From positions 45,641-109,640 of the forward strand of contig NZ_BAJY01000005.1 of assembly GCF_000613945.1 (NCBI RefSeq): a stretch of 64,000 bases of DNA. The letters are read 5' to 3'. The stretch comes from Prevotella falsenii DSM 22864 = JCM 15124. GTDB lineage: Bacteria > Bacteroidota > Bacteroidia > Bacteroidales > Bacteroidaceae. A program made the position numbers and the translations under genes. Below the pieces are notes generated by a model. The model did not search any database. It was not told the origin of the DNA and saw nothing but the letters and a program-made list of their open reading frames with translations. Shown in pieces: positions 18,485-26,656 of the stretch. The stretch's first letter is position 1. Each line of letters starts with the position of its first letter.

Positions 18485-19276
18485 ATGATGAAACTAAAAA
18501 GTTTCTACATACTCGCTTTCTTTCTGTTCGTCATTGGATGTACCGACAAGACGAAACAAGGCAATTCTCCTGCCGAAGATGCCAAGGCAAAAGAATTGTT
18601 TCAAGGCTTGTGGGTGTCTGACGACAATGGAGAACCTACCCTGTTGGCGAAAGGCGACAGCATTTTCTATCCTGACTCCGCCAGTATGCCAGTACAGTTT
18701 TGGATTTACAAAGACTCACTTTATCTGAAAGGACAAAACCAAAACGAATATAAGATAGCAAAACAATCGGAGAATGTATTTGTTCTTATTAATGACAACG
18801 GCGATGAGGTGCGTCTTATAAAAAGCAAGAACAAAGACCTGCGTGCATCATTTGGCTACCAAGTATATGCGCTGAACACCTTTATGCACACGCAAACCGA
18901 TACGGTGGTAAGAACAAATATGGGGTATTTTGAAAGCAAAATTACAGTAAAGACGACTTCAGACAGGGTTATAAAGTCTACTTACAATGAAAATGGGATA
19001 GAAGTAGACAATGCCTATCTTGACAATGTAGCCTCGCTTTCAATATCAAACCAAGATAAACTCGTTTATAAACACGATTTCAGAAAACAGGAATTTGCCT
19101 CACTTATCGATAAAAAGTTCTTGGAAAAGAGTATTTTACGTAAGTTCGAGTTTAACCATACCGACGAGAAAGCATTGTATTTCGATGCCATTATAGGTAT
19201 TCCGGACGCTTCGACAAGCTATGTTATTGCCGTTAGGATAACCACAGATGGCAACCTATCAATGAAAATGAGATAA
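18485..19276 (+). CDS. Lipoprotein of unknown function (possibly DUF4738)
   Basis: 263 residues starting at one of two adjacent ATG codons. A lipobox (FLFVIGC, Cys at about 19) marks export and lipidation. The mature part begins with an acidic linker and has beta-rich repeats (ELFQGLWVSDDNGEPTLLAK, DKKFLEKSILRKFEFNH). It resembles the Bacteroidales DUF4738 lipoproteins, but that assignment is tentative. It follows rfbC by 15 bases. Confidence 0.75.
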   Translation: MMKLKSFYILAFFLFVIGCTDKTKQGNSPAEDAKAKELFQGLWVSDDNGEPTLLAKGDSIFYPDSASMPVQFWIYKDSLYLKGQNQNEYKIAKQSENVFVLINDNGDEVRLIKSKNKDLRASFGYQVYALNTFMHTQTDTVVRTNMGYFESKITVKTTSDRVIKSTYNENGIEVDNAYLDNVASLSISNQDKLVYKHDFRKQEFASLIDKKFLEKSILRKFEFNHTDEKALYFDAIIGIPDASTSYVIAVRITTDGNLSMKMR

Positions 19277-19346
19277 GAAAAGTATCTAAAACAATAAAAA
19301 TATATTAGAAACAAAGAACCTATACCAATATAAAAACAGATGATTT

Positions 19347-20594
19347 ATGAAAAGTAAAAAGACAATTCAGGAAGAACAGATTTTAGTTAGAGTTACAGGA
19401 CAAGACAGACCGGGACTTACAGCAGCTATCATGGGAATATTGGCAAAGTACGATGCACGTATTCTCGATATTGGTCAGGCTGATATTCATGCCACACTTT
19501 CGCTCGGTATCCTTATCCGAACAAGCGAAGACAATTCGGGTAAAGTAATGAAAGATTTACTTTTCAAAGCTACCGAATTAGGTGTAAACATTGGTTTCTC
19601 TCCTATTCCGGACGATGAATACGAAGATTGGGTAAACCAACAAGGCAAGAACCGATATATTTTAACCATTATCGGGCGTTCGCTTTCTGCAGAAAACATA
19701 GAAGCTACCACCAAGGAAATAGCCGGTCAGGGAATGAACATCGACTCCATCGTCCGTCTTACAGGTCGTCAAAGTATAAAGAAAGAAAACTACAACGTTC
19801 GTGCTTGTATAGAGTTTTCGCTTCGTGGGACACCGAACGACTACGTTCAGATGCAAGCCGGATTGATGAAAATGAGCCAAGAACAAGGCATTGACTTCTC
19901 GTTACAGAAAGATAACATGTATCGTCGTATGCGTCGCCTTATTTGTTTCGATATGGATTCAACCCTTATTCAAACAGAATGTATCGACGAATTGGCAAAA
20001 AAGGCAGGTGTAGGCGACAAGGTGAAGGAGATTACAGAACGTGCCATGCGTGGAGAAATAGACTTTAAAGAAAGTTTCAAGGAACGTGTCGCGCTCTTGA
20101 AAGGTCTTGATGCCAACGTAATGCAAGAGATTGCAGACAACTTCCCCATAACAGAAGGTGTAGACCGCTTAATGACAGTATTGAAAAACTGTGGTTATAA
20201 AATTGCCATTCTTAGTGGAGGATTTACTTTCTTCGGCGAGTTTTTACAAAGAAAATACGATATTGACTATGTCTATGCAAACGAATTGGAGATAGACGAA
20301 AACAACAAACTGACAGGAAACTTTGTTGGAGATATTGTAGACGGACGCCGAAAAGCAGAACTATTAAAGCTTATAGCACAGGTTGAAAAGGTGAATTTGG
20401 CACAAACCATTGCTGTTGGCGATGGTGCTAACGACCTGCCAATGCTTGCAGAAGCCGGCTTAGGTATTGCATTCCATGCAAAACCACGTGTAAGAGAAAC
20501 TGCCGAACAGAACATTAGTACTATCGGACTCGACGGCGTTCTTTACTTCTTAGGATTTAAAGATAGCTATCTTGGCGAGGCAGGCAAGCTCTAA
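19347..20594 (+). CDS. serB: Phosphoserine phosphatase with N-terminal ACT domains
   Basis: 415 residues. Two ACT-like regulatory regions occupy about residues 1-185 (RVTGQDRPGLTAAIMGILAK and the second near 105-180). A HAD phosphatase domain follows with all motifs: DMDSTLIQTECIDE, ILSGGFTFFGEFL and VGDGANDLPMLAEAG. It makes serine from phosphoserine; the ACT region is expected to bind serine and give feedback. A hairpin terminator follows. Confidence 0.96.
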   Translation: MKSKKTIQEEQILVRVTGQDRPGLTAAIMGILAKYDARILDIGQADIHATLSLGILIRTSEDNSGKVMKDLLFKATELGVNIGFSPIPDDEYEDWVNQQGKNRYILTIIGRSLSAENIEATTKEIAGQGMNIDSIVRLTGRQSIKKENYNVRACIEFSLRGTPNDYVQMQAGLMKMSQEQGIDFSLQKDNMYRRMRRLICFDMDSTLIQTECIDELAKKAGVGDKVKEITERAMRGEIDFKESFKERVALLKGLDANVMQEIADNFPITEGVDRLMTVLKNCGYKIAILSGGFTFFGEFLQRKYDIDYVYANELEIDENNKLTGNFVGDIVDGRRKAELLKLIAQVEKVNLAQTIAVGDGANDLPMLAEAGLGIAFHAKPRVRETAEQNISTIGLDGVLYFLGFKDSYLGEAGKL

Positions 20595-20634
20595 AAGCGG
20601 TTCTTGCCTATACATAACATGCATTTAAACACAA

Positions 20635-20690
20635 AGTTTCCATTCCCTGTGCCCACTATTTAAAGAGGGAAACGGAAATGGAAACTCTGT
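20635..20690 (+). terminator. Terminator after serB
   Basis: AGTTTCCATT (20635-20644) pairs with AATGGAAACT (20677-20686), with an inner TCCC/GGGA arm, followed by CTGTTTT. It sits between two convergent genes. Confidence 0.7.
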
Positions 20691-20702
20691 TTTAATATTC
20701 GT

Positions 20703-21416
20703 TTATGGCTTGACCGGTCTTATACAGAAACCATAATACCGCTGACTAACATTGGTGCCATTGATGTTATTATAATCGAAAAACAAATGACGTGCCAACC
20801 TATCATCAACAGAACTGACCGATGAAGTCCAATAATATCCATTAAATCCCACTGCATATGGGCTATCATCGTTCATACAACCACCGGCAGGCAGGAAGAT
20901 ACGATTACCATTTGGTCCTGTAACCCAGTAGCCATAGTGTCCGTTTTCCTCGTCTTCTTGCCATTTCCAAGTACACTTCTCCACTAATTCTTTCATTTCA
21001 GATGTCGTCGGAATGCGCCAAGTACTTCCCAATACAACAGTAGCTGCATCGTCGTTAGTCTCCAAAATCGTTTTTCCATCAGTGGAATTATACTTTGTCA
21101 TCGTTGCAGAGGCAGCATCAGCATATTTATATTTCTCCCAATTATATACTTTTTTGATACCGGTTTCGCCCCAAGCATAGTAGTTGCCATAGGCTTCGGG
21201 GGTCTCTGCTCCAACATTGCATGCACCCCATTTCACGCTCAATCCTAAGTCTACGGAAACCATTTGGTGCGTCGTATTTGGAAAGGTTACGCTGTCTATC
21301 TGCTCAATGGTTGTTGAATTGCCGCCTTTCCATATCTTAACACTGACCTTCTGTTGTGCCAATGCCACCGACACTACTGCAAAAAGAATGAGTGATAATA
21401 TATGTTTTCTCATCAT
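20703..21416 (-). CDS. Secreted FISUMP-like (Fib_succ_major) protein, copy 1
   Basis: 237 residues. Signal peptide (KHILSLILFAVVSVALAQQ), then the family-typical VDLGLSVKWGACNVGAETPE and YYAWGETG, and near the end GYYWTSSVSSVDDR and YYGFCIRPVKP. This arrangement matches the Fibrobacter succinogenes major paralogous domain with its C-type-lectin-like fold, common in Bacteroidales surface proteins; ligand unknown. The second copy lies 11 bases upstream with about half of its residues shared, so they are tandem duplicates. Confidence 0.85.
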   Translation of the reverse strand: MMRKHILSLILFAVVSVALAQQKVSVKIWKGGNSTTIEQIDSVTFPNTTHQMVSVDLGLSVKWGACNVGAETPEAYGNYYAWGETGIKKVYNWEKYKYADAASATMTKYNSTDGKTILETNDDAATVVLGSTWRIPTTSEMKELVEKCTWKWQEDEENGHYGYWVTGPNGNRIFLPAGGCMNDDSPYAVGFNGYYWTSSVSSVDDRLARHLFFDYNNINGTNVSQRYYGFCIRPVKP

Positions 21417-21427
21417 AACCGATTGCT

Positions 21428-22141
21428 TTACTTATGTACAGGACGAACAGGAACGCCATAGTTACGCCCTATGCGGTCGTCTAATTGATGCTTATCCGAC
21501 TGGAAAGTAAGTCCTTGCGCATACATTTTAACATAAGCCTGTTCTCCCTCGCGTAACGTATTAGACAGATAATAGCCAAATTTTCCACCGTAATAAGGAT
21601 TTGTTGTGAACATCACACCTGCTGCCGGAAGGAAGATAGAATTACCGTTCTTGCCCGTTACCTTATATCCATTCACATTATTAATAGCAGTCCATTCCCA
21701 TGTACAGTCGTCTACCAATTCTTTAATCTCCACCGGAGTAGGCATGCGCCAGCCTTCACCCAAATTGGCTGTTGCAGCATCGTCTTCCGGGTCAAGCACT
21801 GTTTTGCCATCTTTCACACCATATTTCTCGAAATTATTACGGTCAGTGCCATGCTTGTAAGTCTTCCAGTCGTAGTCTTCTTTGGTTTCTGTGTCTCCCC
21901 ATTGATAGAAATTACCGAAATCTTCAGGATTTTTTGCACCGATATTGCAAGTGCCCCACTTTACGCTAAGCCCCAAATCAACATAGGTTGCATTGACTGT
22001 TGCCTTAACGAATGTAATACTATCCACAGCCTGAATTGTTTGAGATTCTGTCCCATGCCATACAATTATATCATGAGTATTTTGTGCGTTTGCCCCCAAA
22101 GCGAGCATTGCAGTAAAGATAAAAGATAATATTTTCTTCAT
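21428..22141 (-). CDS. Secreted FISUMP-like protein, copy 2
   Basis: 237 residues, the same length and layout as its downstream neighbour: signal peptide (MKKILSFIFTAMLALGANAQ), VDLGLSVKWGTCNIGAKNPE, FYQWGDTETKEDYDW, FLPAAGVMFTTNPYYGGK and a VRPVHK end. Unlike copy 1 it has YYLSNTLREGEQ instead of the GYYWTSS motif, so the two have diverged. Same transcript as the T9SS-type gene upstream and copy 1 downstream. Confidence 0.85.
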   Translation of the reverse strand: MKKILSFIFTAMLALGANAQNTHDIIVWHGTESQTIQAVDSITFVKATVNATYVDLGLSVKWGTCNIGAKNPEDFGNFYQWGDTETKEDYDWKTYKHGTDRNNFEKYGVKDGKTVLDPEDDAATANLGEGWRMPTPVEIKELVDDCTWEWTAINNVNGYKVTGKNGNSIFLPAAGVMFTTNPYYGGKFGYYLSNTLREGEQAYVKMYAQGLTFQSDKHQLDDRIGRNYGVPVRPVHK

Positions 22142-22192
22142 ATTGTGTATTTTTTGATTTATATTAGTAATAGTAAAATAATGCCATTGAAT

Positions 22193-22669
22193 TTATCGAG
22201 TAAATTTAAAAGATACCCCCGACTGTGTCCGTGCGATATAAATACCACCGGATTGTTTCATTGGTAGAGCCAATGTAACATCATTTTGCTTGGAAATAGC
22301 AGTTGCTACCAATTTTCCCGTGGTATCATAGACACTGACACGTTCGCCATTTGGAAGTCCGGAAACGTTCAGTCCGTTCGCATTAATGCGAAAGACCACA
22401 TTGCTGTTGATGTTGTCTTTGGCAGAAGATATACCACTGGGTTGGACTTCTCCCCAACATACTCGCTTTACTTCATTGTAATCATAACTGACGGTTGTTT
22501 CGGTGGTGCGAATTTCCAGCATCGCACCAATCACCATCGTGGGCTTACCGGAAAAGGCAAAACCTACAATTGAGCCGTTTTTCAGTTGTAACAACACTCC
22601 GTCCTCACCCATAGCTCCGAGAGTTATCAGTAAGGTCATTGCAAGAATTAAATACCTTAGTTTCTTCAT
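22193..22669 (-). CDS. Secreted protein with T9SS type A sorting-like C-terminus
   Basis: 158 residues from the ATG at 22669; the longer upstream reading lacks a leader. The signal peptide is MKKLRYLILAMTLLITLGAM. The last ~75 residues (NVSGLPNGERVSVYDTTGK, GGIYIARTQSGVSFKFTR) have the beta pattern and KF-R end of type A CTD signals that direct proteins through the type IX secretion system. The passenger is only about 60 residues. First gene of a three-gene leftward set. Confidence 0.75.
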   Translation of the reverse strand: MKKLRYLILAMTLLITLGAMGEDGVLLQLKNGSIVGFAFSGKPTMVIGAMLEIRTTETTVSYDYNEVKRVCWGEVQPSGISSAKDNINSNVVFRINANGLNVSGLPNGERVSVYDTTGKLVATAISKQNDVTLALPMKQSGGIYIARTQSGVSFKFTR

Positions 22670-22802
22670 AATGTGAATTTTATTAACGTTGATATTGCAA
22701 AATAATAGGTTTTTCAGCAAATAAACAAAAGCGAGATATGGACATCACATAGACAACATATCAAATATTTGTTAAAATTAAACGATAATCTACAGAAATC
22801 AT

Positions 22803-22810
22803 TACCTTTG
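22803..22810 (+). promoter_or_regulatory. -7 promoter box of the TPR-HTH regulator
   Basis: TACCTTTG, consensus TAnnTTTG, 19 bases before the regulator ATG. Confidence 0.5.
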
Positions 22811-22828
22811 TTATAAAATTGCTCTACC

Positions 22829-24247
22829 ATGACAATCTTTCAATCAAAGCATACACATATAATATCAATTCTGATACTGTTGGCTACCACACTTACGATT
22901 ATTGGTTGCTCTTCGTTTATTGATAAAGAAGAGAAAGTGCATGCCGACAGTTTGTTGAACAGTTCATATTTGGAGATAATCAATTATTCCTTTGTCAAGG
23001 CTTATAAGAATATTTCCGATGCACAGACTATTTATGAGAAAACGAACAATCAAAAAGGACAAGCAATATGCCACATACATCTCGCACTATTGTATGAAGG
23101 CATTGGACTTTGGAGGGAAGCATGGACTTACCTTAAAAAGGCACAAACCACGGTATCTCAACTTAATCCAATAGAAAAATATCGGTACTACTATGCTAAT
23201 ACCGTCTACTTGATACAGCATAATAAAGACTATGCCGGGGCTGAACGGGTGATGACACATGCCATTGCCAACGATCGTCGCATATCAAATAAAGTTTTTC
23301 TCCAAGCCGACTTAAGTAATTTGGCAGAAATATACATCAAGCAAGGAAAGGTAAAAGAGGCTTCGGAAATTCTTAACAAACTGGACAAGCAAGCCAATAA
23401 ATTCTTTTATACCCAACTTATGTATTGTCGGTTACTCATAGCAAAGCAGTGCGGACAAATCGATTCCATTTATACCTATGCACAAAAATGTCTTGAACAG
23501 AGTGTGCGTTTCAGGCAATTGAACATTCAAGTCGAAGCATTGCAGGCAATGACGCACATCGATTCAGCACGTCAGGACTATCGCGCCTTTGTCAATCATT
23601 TCACACAGTATTACTACATGCGCGATTCGCTGAACGGAGCAATGGCAACTTACAAGATAGGACAAATACAAGAAAAAGCCAAAATCGAGACCGAACAGCT
23701 CAAAGCACGTGAGGAAATGAAGGTGCAACGCATACTCCTGCTACTCGTTGCCGTCGTTGCCGGATTAATAATATGTGTGTCAGTCTTGTTTTATTATCGA
23801 ACCAAACAGCGCAAACGAATAGTGGAACTCGAGGCGAAGGAACTGTCTGACAAACTCAAACGTACAGAATTAGAAAAAGAACTGTCAAAACTCAAGATGA
23901 AGGCAGAGCAGGAAAAACTGGCAAAATCGCAACAAGAGAATATATCAATGTCGTTGCAATTGGCAATGCTCAGCGACCCGAAGGAGAAAAAAAGAATGCA
24001 GTTCTTTGACGAACAGTTTCAACTTATTGAGAATGACTTTTGTCGCCGGTTAGAAAAACAATATCCAACCATTACCAAAGCAGAGAAACGGCTGGTATGC
24101 CTCATAAAGACAGGACTTGATGCGCACGAGATTATGTCGGTGCTTAATATATCCGGAGCCGGACTCTATAAACTTCGCTACCGACTCAGAAAACGCTTGG
24201 GGCTCGATAACGAGAACTTAGAGAAATACATTCAGCAGATGGAATGA
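22829..24247 (+). CDS. Membrane TPR regulator with C-terminal HTH
   Basis: 472 residues in four parts. First, a signal/lipobox-like N-terminus (LATTLTIIGC). Second, a TPR region at about 50-280 with repeats such as AICHIHLALLYEGIGLWREA and ADLSNLAEIYIKQGKVKEA. Third, one membrane segment (ILLLLVAVVAGLIICVSVLF, about 294-315). Fourth, a charged coiled coil and a C-terminal LuxR-like helix-turn-helix (IKTGLDAHEIMSVLNISGAG, YKLRYRLRKRLGL). This is a Bacteroidales one-component design that senses outside or at the membrane and acts on DNA inside. It is divergent from the secreted-protein set, the likely target. Confidence 0.82.
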   Translation: MTIFQSKHTHIISILILLATTLTIIGCSSFIDKEEKVHADSLLNSSYLEIINYSFVKAYKNISDAQTIYEKTNNQKGQAICHIHLALLYEGIGLWREAWTYLKKAQTTVSQLNPIEKYRYYYANTVYLIQHNKDYAGAERVMTHAIANDRRISNKVFLQADLSNLAEIYIKQGKVKEASEILNKLDKQANKFFYTQLMYCRLLIAKQCGQIDSIYTYAQKCLEQSVRFRQLNIQVEALQAMTHIDSARQDYRAFVNHFTQYYYMRDSLNGAMATYKIGQIQEKAKIETEQLKAREEMKVQRILLLLVAVVAGLIICVSVLFYYRTKQRKRIVELEAKELSDKLKRTELEKELSKLKMKAEQEKLAKSQQENISMSLQLAMLSDPKEKKRMQFFDEQFQLIENDFCRRLEKQYPTITKAEKRLVCLIKTGLDAHEIMSVLNISGAGLYKLRYRLRKRLGLDNENLEKYIQQME

Positions 24248-24269
24248 ACGGTTGTTTAAGATTTTACCG

Positions 24270-24670
24270 ATATTCGGAAATGGGATAGGCGCATAACTTC
24301 ATCTTTCCGGATAGGCATATCTTTTAGATTTATACTCCGTTTTTCCTACACATACCTTATTATATATAGGTGAAAAAAAATGATAAAACCGTAAATATTT
24401 TTCGCAAACGCAACTCCCACATAACCTCCTATACATCAACACATTACAAAACCTATTGTTTTGCGTTCCAAAACCGTAGGTTTTGCACGGTAAAAGCGTA
24501 GGTTTTACAATGCAAAACCTACGGTTTCGCAACGCCAAAGCGATTATATCACTTTTTAACAGAATTATCTTTACAAAACCGATGCACTTGCTGCATCTGC
24601 CAAAAGTAAGAAAAATGAAAATCGTTCCCTCTGATAAAATCCTGCCAAACCTTGTTGAAGTCTGTATTGA
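24270..24670 (+). repeat. Interspersed palindromic repeat, copy E
   Basis: Core at about 24440-24540: ACAAAACCTATTGTTTTGC, AAAACCGTAGGTTTTGCACGG, AAAAGCGTAGGTTTTAC and the inverted AAAACCTACGGTTTCGC, then TATCACTTTTTAACAGA and TATCTTTACAA. Flanks resemble copy C (TTTCCGGATAGGC, AAAATCGTTCC). It lies between the TPR-HTH gene and the 3' end of dinB; no gene was found in this 520-base gap. Confidence 0.7.
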
Positions 24671-24768
24671 ACTTCCAATTTGATGCTCGTAGTCCTTAAG
24701 AACTTGCAACCTTAAAGAATACCTTTACTAAACACAAGCAACTTTGTTAAACACAGATTGTAAAGGAA

Positions 24769-25830
24769 TTATCCTCTGAAATCCAAGAAACCCTCTTCCC
24801 ATTTATGCGAAGCATCGCCACTCACGGAAAGTCCAAGTAAACGGATAGTACGACGTCGATACTCCGTTTGATGCAAAAGATACTTTGCCAAAGGCAAAAT
24901 ATCGTCTTTTGTTTTCAATATCTTGCCTACTGTTATGCTTCGTGTAATCTGACTTTTGGTGTCCCACTTTAGCTTTAAAGACAAGGTATGACCTTCAAAA
25001 TTACTTTTGCTAATTCTTTCAACTAACTCTATAACAATATGATAAAGCTCTATTATAACTTTCGACTCCGTATTTAAGTCTTCCAAAAAAGTTTGCTCGC
25101 AACCTACCGACTTACGTTCGCGATAAGCCTCAACGGGGCGGTTATCTATCCCACGGGCAAAATCGTAAAGTACGGAACCCGATTTTCCAAACACTTGCAC
25201 CAAATGCGAAAGCGAAACTTTACGCAGCTGTTCGCCTTTATAGATACCCATTTTGTACATAGTCGCCGCCGTTTTAGGGCCAATTCCCCAAAACTTCCTT
25301 ATAGGTAATTCCGCTATAAAGTCTAACGCTCTGTCGGGGTGTACCGTGAAAATGCCATTCGGTTTACGGTAGTCTGAGGCTATTTTCGCCAACAGTTTAT
25401 TATAACTTACACCTGCAGAAGCTGTTAGATGTGTTTTGCGGAGTATCTCTTCTTTCACCCTTTTCGCCAAATCAACAGCCAATTCTATTCCCAATTTATT
25501 ATGAGTTACATCGAGAAAGGCCTCGTCCAACGAAATAGGCTCCACTAAATCTGTATATCTATGGAAGATATGATGAATTTGTTGCGAAACCTCTTTATAT
25601 TTTTGAAAATGCGGTTCAACAACAAGGAGGTTAGGGCAACGCATTTTTGCTTGAGCCAAGGGCATAGCCGAGCGCACTCCATACTTTCGAGCCTCGTAAC
25701 TTGCCGTAGTAACAACACTGCGTGGGTGGTCGTGGCACACCACCAACGGCACACCTTTTAACTCCGGAGCGTCTCTTTGTTCCACAGAAGCAAAGAAGGC
25801 GTCCATATCTATATGGATTATTTTACGCAA
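24769..25830 (-). CDS. dinB: DNA polymerase IV (Y-family)
   Basis: 353 residues if begun at the TTG at 25830, giving RKIIHIDMDAFFASVEQRD after the initiator, as in other DinB proteins. An upstream TTG overlaps the -7 box and so cannot be transcribed. Catalytic motifs: DMDAFF, SLDEAFLDVT and GVSYNKLLAKIASD; the little-finger domain fills the C-terminal 120 residues. An error-prone lesion-bypass polymerase. No clear SOS operator was found. Confidence 0.93.
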   Translation of the reverse strand: MRKIIHIDMDAFFASVEQRDAPELKGVPLVVCHDHPRSVVTTASYEARKYGVRSAMPLAQAKMRCPNLLVVEPHFQKYKEVSQQIHHIFHRYTDLVEPISLDEAFLDVTHNKLGIELAVDLAKRVKEEILRKTHLTASAGVSYNKLLAKIASDYRKPNGIFTVHPDRALDFIAELPIRKFWGIGPKTAATMYKMGIYKGEQLRKVSLSHLVQVFGKSGSVLYDFARGIDNRPVEAYRERKSVGCEQTFLEDLNTESKVIIELYHIVIELVERISKSNFEGHTLSLKLKWDTKSQITRSITVGKILKTKDDILPLAKYLLHQTEYRRRTIRLLGLSVSGDASHKWEEGFLDFRG

Positions 25831-25848
25831 TATTGAGTTTTTCTTGTG

Positions 25849-25856
25849 CAAAGATA
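25849..25856 (-). promoter_or_regulatory. -7 promoter box of dinB
   Basis: TATCTTTG on the minus strand, 19 bases before the TTG at 25830. It decides the dinB start: only codons downstream of it lie on the transcript. Confidence 0.6.
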
Positions 25857-25888
25857 CGCAAAAACATAAGTATTTAAGAAAAAAGCAT

Positions 25889-25896
25889 TATCTTTG
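25889..25896 (+). promoter_or_regulatory. -7 promoter box of the exopolysaccharide operon
   Basis: TATCTTTG, back to back with the dinB promoter. It gives a leader of about 130 bases before the ATG at 26030, without a clear structure that I can name. Confidence 0.6.
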
Positions 25897-26029
25897 CAAC
25901 AAATTTCACAAAATAGAGTTTATATATAAGTGGGCACTATGTAATAGCCGTCCACTTTCTGATGTTCAGCCCATAGGTCGGATATTCAGAAGAACTTTGA
26001 ATAAGACAGTAATAAGAACCGAGCAAACA

Positions 26030-26650
26030 ATGAGTAAAGCAACACACACCGATGCCATGGGTAGCATACAGCGAGGCGTAAAAAGAGCCTCCGATTTTAC
26101 TATGGCTGCACTTGGATTAATTTTGCTTTCGCCTATATTCGCCATTATTTCAGTCTTGATGAAATGCCAAGGAAATGGACCTATATTCTTTCGACAAATA
26201 CGCATTGGATATAAAGGGGAACCATTCGTCATACTTAAATTCCGCACTATGAGTAGTATCGTGGAGGAAGAAAAGCCACAATTGGTAGCAAAAACAAATT
26301 GCAAGAACTCTACGCCGCTCGAGCAATTTCTCCGTGGGCACCATCTCGACGAACTGCCCCAATTATGGAATGTGTTGCGTGGCGATATGTCGTTAGTAGG
26401 TCCGCGCCCCGAACGCAAATACTTTATCGACAAGATTATGGAGCATACCGACCTCTATCCTGTCATCTATAAAATGAGACCGGGACTAACTTCGGAAGCC
26501 ACACTCTATAACGGATATACTGATACAATGGAAAAGATGCTGCGACGTCTCGAAATGGATATAAGCTACTTTGAAAGGCGTTCGGTCTGGCTCGACTTCA
26601 AAATTATCATTAAAACATTTATAAACATCGTAAGTGGAAAGAAATTTTAA
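26030..26650 (+). CDS. Priming sugar-phosphate transferase (bacterial sugar transferase family)
   Basis: 206 residues from the ATG at 26030; a longer upstream frame would start before the promoter. One N-terminal membrane segment (FTMAALGLILLSPIFAIISV), then the PF02397 catalytic core with PIFFRQIRIGYKGEPFVILK, KFRTM and LDELPQLWNVLRGDMSLVGPR. It puts the first sugar-1-phosphate on undecaprenyl phosphate. No N-terminal CoA-binding/5-TM extension, so a short WecA-independent PssY/PglC-like form. First gene of the polysaccharide operon. Confidence 0.9.
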   Translation: MSKATHTDAMGSIQRGVKRASDFTMAALGLILLSPIFAIISVLMKCQGNGPIFFRQIRIGYKGEPFVILKFRTMSSIVEEEKPQLVAKTNCKNSTPLEQFLRGHHLDELPQLWNVLRGDMSLVGPRPERKYFIDKIMEHTDLYPVIYKMRPGLTSEATLYNGYTDTMEKMLRRLEMDISYFERRSVWLDFKIIIKTFINIVSGKKF

Positions 26651-26656
26651 ATAAAT

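Noticed and set aside
25844..26029. Longer start for the priming sugar transferase
   Set aside because: It would begin upstream of the -7 box at 25889-25896, so it could not be on that transcript, and the extra residues show no family signal.
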